64,000 nt of DNA from Burhinus oedicnemus. Taxonomy: Eukaryota; Chordata; Aves; Charadriiformes; Burhinidae. Below the pieces are notes generated by a model. The model had not been told where the DNA came from. It was given only the letters and a program-made list of their open reading frames with translations, and ran no database searches. The translations under genes and the position numbers were made by a program. Of this stretch, positions 1 to 13,046 are shown piece after piece. Numbering within the stretch: position 1 is the first letter of the stretch; each line of letters starts with the position of its first letter. The stretch is from assembly GCA_008921705.1 (NCBI GenBank), contig VFFE01007789.1:3245777-3309776 (forward strand). Reading direction: 5' to 3'.

Positions 1-374
1 AAAGGCTGAGAGAATTGGGTTTGTTCAGCCTTGAGAAAAGAAGGCTTAGGGGAGACCTTATCACCACATTCCAGTATTTAAAGAATGGCTACAAAGAAGA
101 TGGAGACTCCTTTTTTACAAGGAGTCACATGGAAAAGATGAGGGGTAATGGGTACAAGTTACCCCTCAAGAGATTCTGATTGGACACGAGGAAAATATTT
201 CACAATGAGAACAATTAGCCATTGTTCCTTAGGGAAGTGGTGGATTCCCCAACACTGGACACTTTTAAAATTCAGCTGGACAGGGTGCTGGTCCATCTTG
301 TCTAGACCGTGTTTTTGCCAAGAAAGGTTGGACCAGATGATCCTTGAGGTCCCTTCCAACCTGGTATTCTATGA
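1..374 (+). mobile_element. CR1 LINE fragment, 3' end, cut by window start
   Basis: This is the 3' part of a CR1 non-LTR retrotransposon in plus orientation. From base 3 to about 171 one frame reads like the C-terminal end of the CR1 ORF2 protein: it starts [20 protein letters not shown] and continues with FQYLKNGYKEDG and RGNGYKLPLKRF before a TGA. Downstream, shifted remnants of the family's terminal segment (LREVVDSPTLDTFKIQLD) can be followed to about 290. The untranslated end contains the usual GGACCAGATGATCCTTGAGG and CCTTCCAACC blocks and ends near ATTCTATGA, the CR1 3' terminal octamer. Stops and frameshifts make it a dead copy. The upstream part lies outside the window, so the true 5' truncation point is unknown. 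Confidence 0.93.
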
Positions 375-3300
375 AGGATATATTCTTAGAATCGTCATCA
401 ACCTGAAGGACCAGCTGTCCCAAACACCACTCCATTCTTACACAAGAAATATAATGTACAAATGATTTTGATGAACTTACATCAAGGACAAATGGCATTC
501 TGTCTTAACATTTATAAATTCAAAACTTGACATGCTCCAATACACCGCTTTTCCCTCTTTTGCAGCTTCCCTGTTTGAAATCTGCTCCAGAGACTCTAAA
601 ATCCATTCCCAAACCTGTTTCTTAATGTCAGCGCAGCGTTCAACGGTCAGGCTGCAATGTGCTTATCTTAATATGACATTATGAAATGGAAATTCTTGGC
701 AGGGAGAAGAGGAAAAACAATTTTCCAGATGCTAAACTGAGTCCATTTCTAGGTAAACTGCATATATGTTCATAACTAAAAAGCTTATTTTATCATGGGA
801 GTGCTTGCGAATGTTCAGTTTAGCCAATTTTACTTCACAGTCGAGAAACAACAGGCCGAGCAGACCATGTAATGTTTGTTCTACTGTTTATTCTACTAGT
901 TAAGATTTTGTACTGGAGAAGTGCAACAAAATACAAAATATTTACACCGTACTATTTCTCTATCAATTACATCAAGCATTCACCTAACCCACTTCCCAGT
1001 AAAATCCAACCAGCTGGCTGGGGCAATGAAGTAAATGGGACATACAACATTGCTTATGCATTTGGAATCTATGCTACCAAATATGTAATAGAAGGAAAAA
1101 GAACTCTGAAGTAATTTATAAACTGTCATCAGGGTTTGAAACAAGATTCATGGGGAGGGAAACACTTTGATTATACATCCACAAAGTTCCAGCATCGTAA
1201 GATGCATCGCTTGACAAAGCAGATACTTGTTTGTGGGAGATAAGTAGGCATATCTTTGAAAGCTTTAACTGAACAGTGTCACTTAAGTGATCACTGCAGA
1301 GAGTATATATGTCCTGCAGAATATTTAGTTGAAGTTTACTTACAGCAGAATAGTGACAAAAAAGCAATTCTGACATTTGATTGAAAATCAAGTTGCTAGC
1401 AGATGCTGGCTTGGCGGTTTACCATCATAGATTTAAAACATTCCTTCTGTTTACCCCATTATTATATTTAGTCTTCTAGATCTGGTAGGAAACAAACAGA
1501 AAATACAAATACAGCACATCCAAATAAGCAGTTCAAGGACTCATTATATCTGAGTCAGTGAGAGCTGTCTTAGGAAAACACTCCATTGTTCAAAGTGTAA
1601 AATACCTTCTCTTTGCTGAGCTCACAATATCTATTCTGTATCACATGATATTTTTCCCCTGGTCTCTTTGTACAATACCCTAAGTGATGCTAATATAATT
1701 TGTTTCAGAACTTAGGCAAATCATTCTTGTTTCTCTGAAAATTTGGAAAAGCATTTCTACACCTTTAAGTCATAACAGATTTAGGCCGGTTATCTACAGA
1801 GAGGGTATTAAAACTTTCATCTTAAATTTTTAAAATTCTCCCTCCAACACTACAAATATCATATGCACAGGCTGTAAATCATAACTCAAACTCAAAACAC
1901 ATACTGGATAGTACTTGCTCAGAATTTACAACCAAAAGCTGAAACAGACACTTGTCTACCGTATCTGAAAGTCGTCAGTTAGAGAAAGAAAATCCGTCTA
2001 TCAACTCATATGAAATTATCTTTTGTTACTTATTTTGTCTGTCAGTCTTCATCTAGATGCTTTCATCTTCTCTTTCAAGGTCTGTCAAAAATCTGTGTCT
2101 GAATCTTAGGTGACTATTGAAAAGCTTTAAACCATCTGGTACTTTCTTCAATTGTTTTGTCTTCTGAACAGATACTACACCAAATTGTAGCTTGTAGAAC
2201 ATGAACAGAGTGAAGAGACATGTTTGAGCCGTGTCCTCTTGCTAAAGGATGCTACTGAGGACCACTTAGTTGATATGTTCTTTTACTATTTTTGGTATGA
2301 AAGGAATACAGGCAGTCACTCGTAGAGGGATTCAGTATCAGTTGACAGAGCATCATCTTCATTGTTAAAGGGCACTTCTCCATTTTGGGTAACTGTGAAT
2401 AGGTATTTTTAAATTATTTGGTGTTTTTGTAACTGCTTTATCCAACAAAGAAAACTTGCATTAAATTTGCCTAATTTTTTTTCCCCTCTCTTTCCAAAAT
2501 AACTTTTTTCACCAAAAAGGCTTCTGTCATCTTGAAAATAGAAGTTTTGGCCAAAATTACAAGTTATGTTTGATCCAATTTGGGGAGGGAGAAAAGAGAA
2601 GAGGATATGGAGTCAATTCAAAGAACTGCCATCACGTTTTCACCTAGTAATTCAGTATTGAGGACTGATTGTGTGAACAGATTTGAACTCCGAGCACTCA
2701 AATCCCAGGAGAACACCAGAACAACCAGCGTCATGGCCTCAGGAATAGGTCCTCTAAACACATTCTTGCTGGTAGTTTTCCACTTAGCATAAGATCACAA
2801 AGTACTTGTTGCAAATATTTATTCTGCCTCCAGATGAGAGTCAGACACGAGACTTTGGAGTTATTCTGTCTCTCTTATTAAATATGTGGATATACGTGAC
2901 AGTGAGTACCACAGAGACCAAAGGGTTAAAACACCCAACACTTGTTTAGCTCCACTACCAGTATATTGTTAATTTGACAATTGGCCCTTATGTCTCATGT
3001 GACTACCATACTACAGATTCATTCTCTTGCTCCATTTCTCTGAAATAATAAATATTGCGGTATTTTATATAAATGACCACATTGGGCACACAAAGAAAGG
3101 GAACTCAACCCTAGACCTTCTAGCACAGGCCCTCTCTGAACAGATTAGCACCATAGGCTCCTTAATCAGAATAAAGTGGCAAGAGTCACCTAGGTTAGTG
3201 CCCTAATTCATGTGGGGAAGTGAAAACCACCTCCTACAAAGAACAGTTTACAAAATCTGTATCTCTGTTGGAAATGATACTACCAAGAACTTGACACACA

Positions 3301-6048
3301 TGCTGCCAAGAAACATAAAAACACTGTTCTCTCAAAATATATTATGTTTACCTGGGTTTACTTTGTGGGTGAACTAATATGGTTAGTACTATGGATCACT
3401 GCTTGAGCTTGTATACTGAGCTCTCAGGTTTTGATCCTAGCCAGAAAATGTCTACATATTGACCACAGTATTCAAAACTCAGTGAAACAAGGATGTGTCA
3501 CCACAAAGCTGCAAACCCTTGCTCATTTCACTGGAAGTGAAGTAGTTGATGATAAATTGTCATATGAGGATGGCCACCTAAGAAAACACCATACCATTAA
3601 GCGTTGTCAATAATGCTAGAAATTGAACTTCATCTGCCAGCTTTCATGGCTGTATTTTACAATTTTGATTATCACTCACGTTATACAAACATTTCATTCT
3701 TTTGTATTATTTCTGTTGATTTTCACCAAAATAAGCAGTGCCTGCTGGAAGAGTTTCAACACAGCAAAGTTGGCCATCATTATCCTTATTTAATTCCCCT
3801 ATATTCCCCTCTTTGCTACTGCAAAATATAATGATGATTGTATCCAAAATTTTAGATGAGCTTCCAGAATTTAAAACAAACCAGAATTAACATGATCAAT
3901 GTATACATTAATACAGTACTAACATTTTAAATTCAATTGTTCTTTTCCATTTGAATACAAGTATGATGTTTTTTCCTGACTTGATCCATTTCTGTAAAAA
4001 AAAAATTGAGACCTTTCTCTGTAACAAGTTGTTCTGAAGAAACCCTTAGAGATGTGTATGAAGATATTTCAGATAGGTAAAATGCAGGTTTAGTAGTTAA
4101 AGAGAAGTGACAAAGTGATCAAAGAGTTCATTAGACTGCCAAAAGTTCCTTATCAACTGAGACAGATGGAAAATACATCTAGAATAAAGAATATATTGAG
4201 AATATTTTGTTTAACTAACAAAATCAGCTTTTTAGAAGTTACAATTTTAAGCCATGCTTTGTTCTACTTTTCTAATGAACAGTTGTTTACTGTGTCTATG
4301 CTGATTAAAAACGAGCATCGTTATGCCTGCAGTATTGTCCTGACACTTTTAATACAGGATGAGTAGAGTAGCACAAAGAAGAGTGATGGGATGCATAATT
4401 ATGCACAGATGTCATATTAGCTAAAGTAACCCCCAACTGTTTGTGATAAAGCTTCAAGCAGAGGTTAATAAATCAGCATATTTTTTATTTCATTAGAAAG
4501 GATAAGGATGAAATAAAGAGGCTTTACTTATATCCAGGAAGGATCCAAAGCTCAGTCTTACAATTGAATCTAGATGAATAAGGAAATGAATGTTTATGAA
4601 TACGTTTTTGCATCCTTAAATGTACTCACATAATTGTTCAGTCACCTATTGTGTTTATTTTATGCAAATATTCCAGCAAGAAGTTTGATGACAGAATGCT
4701 TATACGAATATAAAATTTCAGATAAGTTGCATTCTATAAGTATTCTGACAATTCTAACACAAAGATTCATTGAAACAGGAAACAAAATCTCCATGTGATT
4801 CCTGCATCCTATCAAACAGCTTCAATTCCAAATGACAAGTATTTAAAATTAATTATGCAAAAGCAATTTATACCCCAGAATTCTCCACATTGACTGTTTG
4901 CTCTACACTGCTTGATGCCAAATAATAAATACACTTGAAGACATCTTAAGGTCTTTGTGAAATTCTATTAAAAAAAAAATCATTAAGGGATTTTTATTAG
5001 TGAATTATTCATACACATCACTTCTTTAAACACTAAGAGTACGTCTAAAATAGGGGAAAAAAGTAGTAATGATTTTAAATGACCACAGCAACACCAATAG
5101 CTTAAGTCATGATGATGAAATATTGGTGTGGACCCCAATATGAGCTACTGAACATGGATATGTGGACCTAGATTTTAAAATTCCAGTAGAAAACAGATTG
5201 CTGAGAAAAACCTAGCAGTAAATACAAGTCCCATAAATGCTGAAGTTCCCAAATATAGATCGTTATCTAAAAAACAGAAGCACGAAAACGGTAATACTGT
5301 TTTCTTACCTGCCCTTCTAAGAAGTTATTCCTAGTGTAATTGGAAGCTTCAAACTAGATCTGAAACTTTATAGTTCTTCCTATATTTTAATCTATTTTTA
5401 GAGTACAAACAGAAAAACCCTGCTCTATTCAATCCCATTTGTTATGAGATTGTAACTGTTTAATGATCTCATTTAAAGAGAACCTCACGGTGTAATCACA
5501 CAAGAGAAGAAACTGCACATCCTATGGTTTTGAGAACAGGCTCCACATTAAGAAACATTTATAGTGTCAGGAAACCTAACATCTCACTATTTAACTTTAT
5601 AATGTTAAACCTTAAACAAACATTATTAACTAGGCAATGATCCCAACAACTTACCAAAGACAGGAGGCATACCCCAAATCTGACATTAACTATCTCTGGG
5701 ATCTAACTGCTCCAATCAGCAATGGAAGGATTAACATTGAATTCCAGTAGCATGTAATTGGTCTCTAATTTTTGGTCACTAATCATCACTAGCCAGCAGG
5801 TTTTAAACTAATTATTCTAAAACATCTTACAGAAAAATTGACTATACAATTCTGGTGAGTAACTTGAAACAGAATTCATGGCCCTTCACTTACTGGAGCA
5901 AAAACTGTTCTATTTCATAATATTCAATTTAATAATACCCCTTATAAAACAATTGGCTTACTTCTGACAATAAAATAATAACAAGTTCTTAACAGTTACT
6001 TAGACTTTTCTCATAACACTTCGGCCAAGTGTGGCTTTTACTGGAAAC
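375..6048. other. single-copy non-coding DNA, no gene recognised
   Basis: A+T-rich sequence without a recognisable mobile element or gene. The longest open stretch with some protein-like composition is on the minus strand at 1116-1391 (91 codons). It has no family resemblance I know and is within chance length. Short A or T runs occur (for example near 4000 and 4970). A small inverted repeat, ATATTGG with CCAATAT, lies near 5122-5143. I see nothing else to annotate. Confidence 0.6.
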
Positions 6049-6068
6049 NNNNNNNNNNNNNNNNNNNN
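6049..6068. other. assembly gap (20 N)
   Basis: Twenty consecutive N characters. A T homopolymer follows immediately (from 6070), which is a common place for an assembly to break. The real missing length may not be 20 bases. Confidence 0.99.
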
Positions 6069-6381
6069 ATTTTTTTTTTTTTAAACACTTACAGAATATA
6101 ATCTTACACTTTTTAAACTTTACTTACCCTGAGGGTTTGGGAAAGATTTCATCTCATTCCAATGTATTCTGGCCATCAAACTTTTAGGTGTAGCCATGAA
6201 AGTTCTCTAGTAGGAGGTAGGAAGTTCTCTACTAGACAGAGGACAACAAACTTGCTTCAAATATAGGCACACTTATTTGCTGGTTTAGAGCCTAGGTATA
6301 CAAAGACCAGGCAGGTATGTATAGTTTGCACTCTGTCTTTGACAGCTGCTGGTAGAAAAGCACAGGGAAGATCACCAAAAG

Positions 6382-6430
6382 CAATATTCTTAGACCATTG
6401 CTACATTTGCTACAATATTCTTAGACCATT
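6382..6430. repeat. 18-bp direct duplication, 31-bp period
   Basis: CAATATTCTTAGACCATT occurs exactly at 6382-6399 and again at 6413-6430. The unit length is 31 bases and the intervening sequence contains two GCTAC copies. This looks like a local tandem duplication rather than part of a known repeat family. Confidence 0.9.
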
Positions 6431-7427
6431 TGACGGTGCATAATCCTCCTGTACAGAGCGGAATGACAGAGCATAGGGTCTGATTTCTCATCTTTATATA
6501 AAAGTTCTCATTTTCAGACCCTTCTCCCAAGTGTGACCACTCTCTGGTAAGCTACATCACTGCTTCATCCTTTCACATAACAACTTTATCTTGTCGCACA
6601 GCAGAATTTATCATTTCTCTGAGTAAAACAAAACCCTACACACAGCAAGAAACTCCAATAACAGATAGACCTGCAGTTCTTCAAGATGCATAGGATTATT
6701 TTTTTTTCAAGTTATGCAAATCCACAGTTATCCCTTTGACTTTTGTGGGTTTGCTGCAAGTTTCCTCCAATTCATTTTATGATGATACACGGTTTTGTAA
6801 AATACCATGTTGTTCTAATACATTAGCCATCATGTTTCACACACAGAGTGGAAACATCAAAGCTTTGATGTGTGATTTGTTTCCACAGTTGCATAATCAT
6901 GTACGTTCTGAATATATTAAGGACTCAGTTTTAACATCTTGATAGAGGACTTCAGTGGGATTGGAGATCAGGGTAAAAACCAGAACATTGGAAACACCGA
7001 TTCCCTGACCATTTCACTACAGACTTTGATTTAGAGTCCTGTGCCCTATAATGCAGCATTAAATTCTTGCCTGTTGCACGAGAATTGAGGGAGATAAAAG
7101 AATCCAAAAGAAAACAGCAAAAAACCCAAACCTTCTTGTAGTAAATTAACTTTGAAAGGGATAAACCCAGCTTAACTTGGGCTATGACACAGACCTCAAT
7201 TATTCTGCTACAAGAGACTAGAAAAACACTGTTCTGGAATTCCTTTGAAATCATCTTTTCCTATCTGTGCATTATTTCATGTGATAAATTACAGAGAATA
7301 TGAATGCCATCTAACCAAGCACTTGGCATTGCTACTGTAGAGACACCTAATAGGTAAATACCACAAAACCTAGAATTAAATATTGATTTTGTAAATTAAT
7401 ATTGCCCTTTACTACTCACCAACCTTT

Positions 7428-7469
7428 GCTCCTGAGGAGCAAATTCTTCCTTCCATGAAGGAAGAATTT
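7428..7469. repeat. two adjacent perfect inverted repeats
   Basis: GCTCCTGAGGAGC (7428-7440) is a palindrome with 6-bp arms around a central G. It is followed directly by AAATTCTTCCTT (7441-7452), a 5-base spacer CCATG (7453-7457) and its exact reverse complement AAGGAAGAATTT (7458-7469). As RNA this would give two stacked hairpins. No flanking target duplication or family is recognised. Confidence 0.9.
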
Positions 7470-10166
7470 AACTGCAGCTTATTTTTTCAAACATCAGTAA
7501 CATTCAGTCTTTCTCCCGGCTAAAGAGCAGCTACCAAGTGCTCCCTTATCACCAGCTGAGGCAAACATATTTTTGAAAATTGCATTGTATGCTCTGTGTG
7601 GAGAAGCACGCGGTTTCCCCCAGTTTCTCCATGCAAGTACATATACAAGAAGCGCTGCTCGTGGTTTTACAGCCATTTGCTGGTAGTTTATTCCCTGAAA
7701 ACTGAGGTTTGGGTATCACAGAAAAGGAAACTCCAAGCTGGAAAAGCTCAAATATTTCAAATGGATATTTTAAAATAAGTCACTGAGATTAAATTTTGCT
7801 AAATACACCATGAAATATTAAAGGAAACAACACCAAAAATTCCTGGTAGTTGTCTGTTACATTTCAAGTCTGAGTGAAAAAATAGCCAATTTTCCAGTCT
7901 GAGTCAGCATTTTTTCCTCAATTCAGTAGCTAAACTGAAAAAAATCCATTTTCTAAACTGCTTTATTTCCATCAAGCAATTTTTCTCTCCGGTCTGAACA
8001 AGATCAACAGGATGGGGTTTACTTTTTTGTGCATGAGCAAATAAGGGCTGAGAAAATTAAATGCGTCTTAAATGATTGTTTTAAAATAAGAATAATCATG
8101 GAAAAGGTAATCCTAAGCATTACACTTGTTGGCATTGGAATTATATTTCGTATATGTTCAGTGGCTTTGAATTACACTAAGAAGTTGCAACTTTTACAGC
8201 TACAGAGCAGGCATGTCATTTTGATGCAATGTTAGGTCAGAGCTGACTACTTCTTAGAGGAAAAGCACAAAGACTACACTGAAATCTACTTCAAATTGCT
8301 TTTTTCCCTTTTAGGATAAAGGCTTTATTTATAACCAATATAGTCCATTTATGAAAAGAAAAAAGTCTCTTATATTTTTATAGGCGTAATGAATCTCCAC
8401 AGATCCATATGATTCAATACAAGAAACAGTAAGATAAACACCTTTGCTTTCCCCACACATTTGCGGCAAAAGCTTATAACAGAGAAGGCTACATAAAGAA
8501 AAAAATACCGTGTATGGTAAGTATCTATCACAACCTACAATGAACTAATTTTGAAAAGATCTCATTCTGATCCTAGTTCTGATTTGAATTAGGAAAAAAG
8601 TATTGGGAGAAGAGACTGTTTAATGTCAAAGTGCTATTGGCTATTGATTTTTAAAAAATAAATATTAAAGTAAAATGAAAATACCAATGCGTGATCAGAG
8701 TCCAAAAGCTTCTCTTGTCTTGGTTCAAACTTGCAGGCATTCTCAGGTTAAAAGATCTGCAATGATTTACTCCTGATGATCTTGTCTCTGCAGCTTCTCT
8801 TTACTTCATTTGCTCTAATTGCATTGGCATAGACAAACATAATATTTGGCTTGAATACAAAAAGCCTGTACCTGGACCTATACTGTCAATCTGATTTCCT
8901 CAGCCAAATTTTTAAGAAAGAACTTCAAAGTGGGTCAAAGAAAACACAGGACTTGACTGGAAGTCGAATATTATAATCCCTTTGAAGTTATGCTGGATTT
9001 GAACATTCTAACTGGGACTCCAAACTGGATAGGACTGCTTTGCTCAAACCTCCATGTGTGCACCAAATTCAACAGACGTTATTCTGTGCTACTGAAGCTG
9101 GATGTAAAAGCTTCCCTTTGCATTCCTCAGCCCAGGAAATGAAAAGCATCTCCAGATGGTGTTATAATGGGGTTTTTGCCATTTTTGGTTTGTTGTTTTT
9201 TTTTTTTTAATTTATTTTTTCAATATCAAAAGGATCTTTATTTCTGTAGTAGTGACAAAATCTACAGTTTATGCAGCCATATTCAGTACTGTACATGGGC
9301 CTTCTGAAAAAAAATCAACAATGTAATTTTAATTAATCTTGAATTTAATTAAATTATTTTCAATTACAGATATTTTAGAGATACACATTTCTGTCATCAG
9401 AAGTAAAAACTTAATTGCAAATAAAAGGTAAATAACCTCTTTGGACAGAAGTTTATAATCCTTTAAATCAAACAGACTTTTATCCCCATGGTTTGTCTCT
9501 GGTCAGAATAAGTAATCCTCCTGCAGAACACGCAGCTAGCTAATATCCTGATACATGTGACAGAGGTTGAAGTTTGACTTACACATTAAAGTTCAATGTC
9601 TGAAGCTGAGAGATGCTGGGTCTCAAGTCTTGCTGCCTCAGCACCTTAACACGCTCATGGTCAAAGCTTGCCCAAGACACTTTAAAGAAAGGCAGGTAAA
9701 TATTTAGGGGGTGTTGAATTGGATCAGGAAAAGAGCTGCAGCACCTTTTCATGTGAATTATGTTGCCTTGGCGAAAGCAGCCTCTTTTTCAAGCAGATTT
9801 CTAAATTAGAAACATTCAGTCATCGTTGAGTAAGTCAGTTTTAAGTGTTCCATACCACTTGTTGGGAGCAACAGAGGATCCCAGCACAAAGATCTCGGCA
9901 CAGGTAAAAGCACCCAAGCAACCACTATGTGGTTCACGTGATTCAAAGTGGATTTCAAGCAAAAGAGCAGCTGTCAGGTGGCAGTTAGAATGGTAAACAG
10001 ATTTACAAGAAAATGGCCATACTGGCACTGTATGGAAACAAGGTGGCATATCAGAAGATATGAAAAATGCTGAGACATTTTAGGGGGAAGTTCACGAGCT
10101 ACATTGATCATGTTGATAAAACTGCATTGAAAATCTTCACCTAGAAAATCGGTTCGTTGGTTCCCC

Positions 10167-10186
10167 TACCAGGTAGACACCTGGTA
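10167..10186. repeat. 8-bp-arm inverted repeat with E-box-like halves
   Basis: TACCAGGT and ACCTGGTA form a perfect inverted repeat with a 4-base spacer AGAC. The arms contain CAGGTA and CACCTG, the bipartite type of site bound by ZEB-family zinc-finger repressors. Binding is inference only. Confidence 0.75.
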
Positions 10187-10702
10187 CAATATAATGCAGA
10201 GGACAGTGAAGAAAGCGATTTTACTCCATGAATAGCCTTAAAATAACTTGAGTTACTTTACATCCATTAAACAAAGAGAGATTTAGGCATGATGAAGCAA
10301 CACTTGTATGTGCGTTCTGTACACGAGGAGCACACAATTTTGTAACAGGCAATAGTACATCAACAGGGATGAGTTTAATATCTGTCTCCTATCATATATA
10401 CATTTGTCCAGAGCTTAATACAAAGACAAATAATCCTGATTTTAGGCAACTGTTGTAATCAACAGCATCAACAGTTCTAAATTCAGCTCAAAGAATAAGG
10501 AAAGCAAAATCAATTATTTCTATATTGATTTCATACATTTATCCAGTGTGATACAATCAGCCTAAGACTACTTTAAGTTGCATATTTAAGTGTAAATTAC
10601 TCACCAAGAATTAGGAAGCACCATTTGTATCAATTTTGTTGAAGTACTCTCCCTTGAACCATCACACACTAAAATTAAGATTTGCTTCTATCACTGGAGA
10701 GG

Positions 10703-10755
10703 AAAAAAAAACAAAAAAAACCCAAAAAACAAACAAAAAAAAAAACCAAAACCCA
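10703..10755. repeat. A-rich tract with C interruptions
   Basis: Low-complexity run of A broken by C, CC and CCC. Similar tracts recur at 23879-23958, 24121-24170 and 60189-60206, and in G/T form at 51989-52061 and 55304-55385. No retroposed body is attached that I can recognise. Confidence 0.9.
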
Positions 10756-12547
10756 ACACATTTCTGATCTCAATTATATTATGTAACCAAGGAATGATTC
10801 TCTTTAAATCAGTAAAAATACAATTAATTTATACGTTGATCAGAAACTCAAGTACATCTTTCATCATTTTAGATCCAAACAATATAATTTTGATAAATGT
10901 GAAATATTTTTTCCCAGGTTCTGCCATGTTTATGCATATAAATAAATGATTCAGAACAGAATCTCACTCTGCAAAATATTTTACTTGAGTTACTATGACT
11001 ACAGATGCAGTAAAGAAGTCAGAATTTATCCTTAATAATGGGCTGAATACTTAGGTCCTTCCTCCTTGGCACCCCACTCCCACAAGCTCAGCCATAGAAA
11101 CAAAGTATCAAACTTTGTCTCACTAAAATATTTCATCTTATTCCAAGATAGATAAATAAAAATATTAATAAGCATGATTGGTTTGAATTTTATTGATACA
11201 CTTACATTACCAGATGTAAAAAAATGAGCACTGTAAATACCTGTTTTATTTGAACAGAGTGGAATAATACGACCTCTAGCCCAGTGTTAGCACTGTCCTC
11301 CATGAACAGGGGCAGCAGAAGAAGTGATACCAGTAAAAAGAGATCTCTAATATGCATTTATCCTTAAATTTTTAAGGAAATTAAGGACTGCTATATTGGC
11401 TATTTTTAACGGACTTCTTGCACATATTGAAGTGATCTCAGAGTGCATTACAAATACTAATTTTTCACATGTAAGAAAGATAAAATTATTTGTGCTGTTT
11501 TACGACATGCAAGGCGATGTCAGTTTTAGTCAAAGCAGTATCAGTAAGACAACCAGCAAGCTAAATTTAGGTTCAATAGGTCACACCAATCACTTGCAGG
11601 TTATTTTTATTTTGTCATTTTGCTTGGATAATCAGATTATATCTGCATTTCAGTCTTTCACAATCTAATTAGGCAAAGCCTTCATTCATTCAAGCCACTT
11701 GCACAATTATGGCAGATAATTTAGGGATGTAGACAAAGATGAAGAAGAAATCAAAGCTGACATGATGCAGAAAAAACCCCTGAATTAACATTTTCTCTTT
11801 GTCAAAGAGGCTCGTTCTCCACCTGCTCTCCCTCTCCTCCTCTTGGGCATCCATCTAAGCAGAGTATTCACAGGTGTTGACAGGTTGACAGACTTATGTT
11901 AATTTTTCAGATCTGTAAACATCCATACTTTATTTAGCAGCAATGCCCACCAGTTACAAACAGCTTTAAAGCACTGCAGTTCATAATGCCATCTGGGGTC
12001 ATTAGCCACAGTGCAGCCTTTCGGAGCCAGTACTGCACAAGAACCTGGGGTTTGTGAAGGTCAGAGGAATACTTTCAACCTCTAGTAGTTACAGATCCAG
12101 GTTGAAAGCTTTGGCAAGTCTAAAAAATTCTGCCATTGCTGTATTAAGAGAGACAGCAATTCTACTACAAATAATTTTGCTATTTTTGCTCATCCGAATG
12201 TAGGGGAAATTCGTTATTCAACACGTGATTCAATAGTCAATTGCATATTCAGTATGCAAAACCTGTTAGCCTAGTTTCTAAGGTACTTTTTGTTTGTAAG
12301 CAAGAGGCAGAAAAGTGAGTAAGTGTGAGGGGGAAGGTACTGTAAAGTGTTAGAATAATTACTTATAAGGTCTGTTACAGCAGTCTCTAGAGGTGTTATT
12401 TGTTGATACAGCAGCTACTTAAAAGCCACATTTGGATAAGGAACCAATACAACACAGTTTCAAACCACTGCTCAGAAACTAAGTACACTGAGCATCACTG
12501 GACAGAGCTGAGCTTCTTGTTGGATTTATTGTTATTTCTTATTCTAG

Positions 12548-12594
12548 GAGCAAAAGGGAAGCCTCCCCCAAAATTAACCACATCTGATTTCAAA
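12548..12594 (+). other. weak candidate exon (splice-bounded 47 bp)
   Basis: A pyrimidine-rich stretch ending TTATTCTAG precedes the segment, and GTAAGT, the consensus donor, follows it. One frame is open and reads AKGKPPPKLTTSDFK; the other two contain stops. 47 bases is short enough for this to arise by chance, many isolated donor-like GTAAG sites occur elsewhere in the window, and no protein family is recognised. Confidence 0.12.
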
Positions 12595-12994
12595 GTAAGT
12601 TACAGAGAGAAAATAGTGTTTTCCTACATTTTAGATGTAAGATCAATTAAAATTTCTCAGACAAGCACGGATTAAAACTCATGAGCTGGAAACCGTGCAT
12701 GGCATAGCTTATAATACAACAACCTGAAATTCAATAAAATAAGCAAATGACTACAAATAACTTCATAATTGGAAGAAAAGAAACACAAAGTCAAAACTTT
12801 AGTAGAGTACACTTCTGAGCCCCATCCTCAGGCAGGTGTTAGCCCAGCCAGAGGCTGGAAATTTCCACATTCAACTTACCCTAATGCTGGACAGTGTAAA
12901 TGAAAACAGGATGAAGCAAAAAGTGCATAGATACTACTGTTTACATTATGGTATAGCAAGGAATTACAAGATATCTAATATCAAAGATAGAAAA

Positions 12995-13046
12995 AATCAT
13001 AGAATCATTTAGGTTGGAAAAGACTTCTAAAATTATCGAGTCCAAC
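12995..13046 (-). mobile_element. 52-bp CR1 3'-end scrap
   Basis: AATCATAGAATCATTTAGGT leads into a TTGGAAAAGAC block and ends at a GAGTCCAAC block, the reverse complement of the CR1 3' untranslated end including the terminal octamer. Only about 52 bases remain; such extreme 5' truncation is usual for CR1. A consensus-like donor (GTAAGT) happens to lie 6 bases beyond it at 13052, with no acceptor to pair with. Confidence 0.8.

Larger units (their letters stand above)
6069..12994. other. single-copy non-coding DNA with short repeats
   Basis: No gene or known transposon recognised. It holds an 18-bp direct duplication (6382-6430), a pair of adjacent inverted repeats (7428-7469), a T run with A+T-rich flank (about 9196-9230), an 8-bp-arm palindrome (10167-10186), an A/C tract (10703-10755), and one weak exon-like segment at 12548-12594. 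Confidence 0.6.

Noticed and set aside
1116..1391. 91-codon minus-strand open frame
   Set aside because: Protein-like in parts but below chance maximum length, with no recognised family and no convincing splice or promoter context.
5105..5150. Box C/D snoRNA-like TGATGA ... CTGA
   Set aside because: The boxes are only about 35 bases apart, no terminal stem pairs outside them and no C'/D' boxes are visible.
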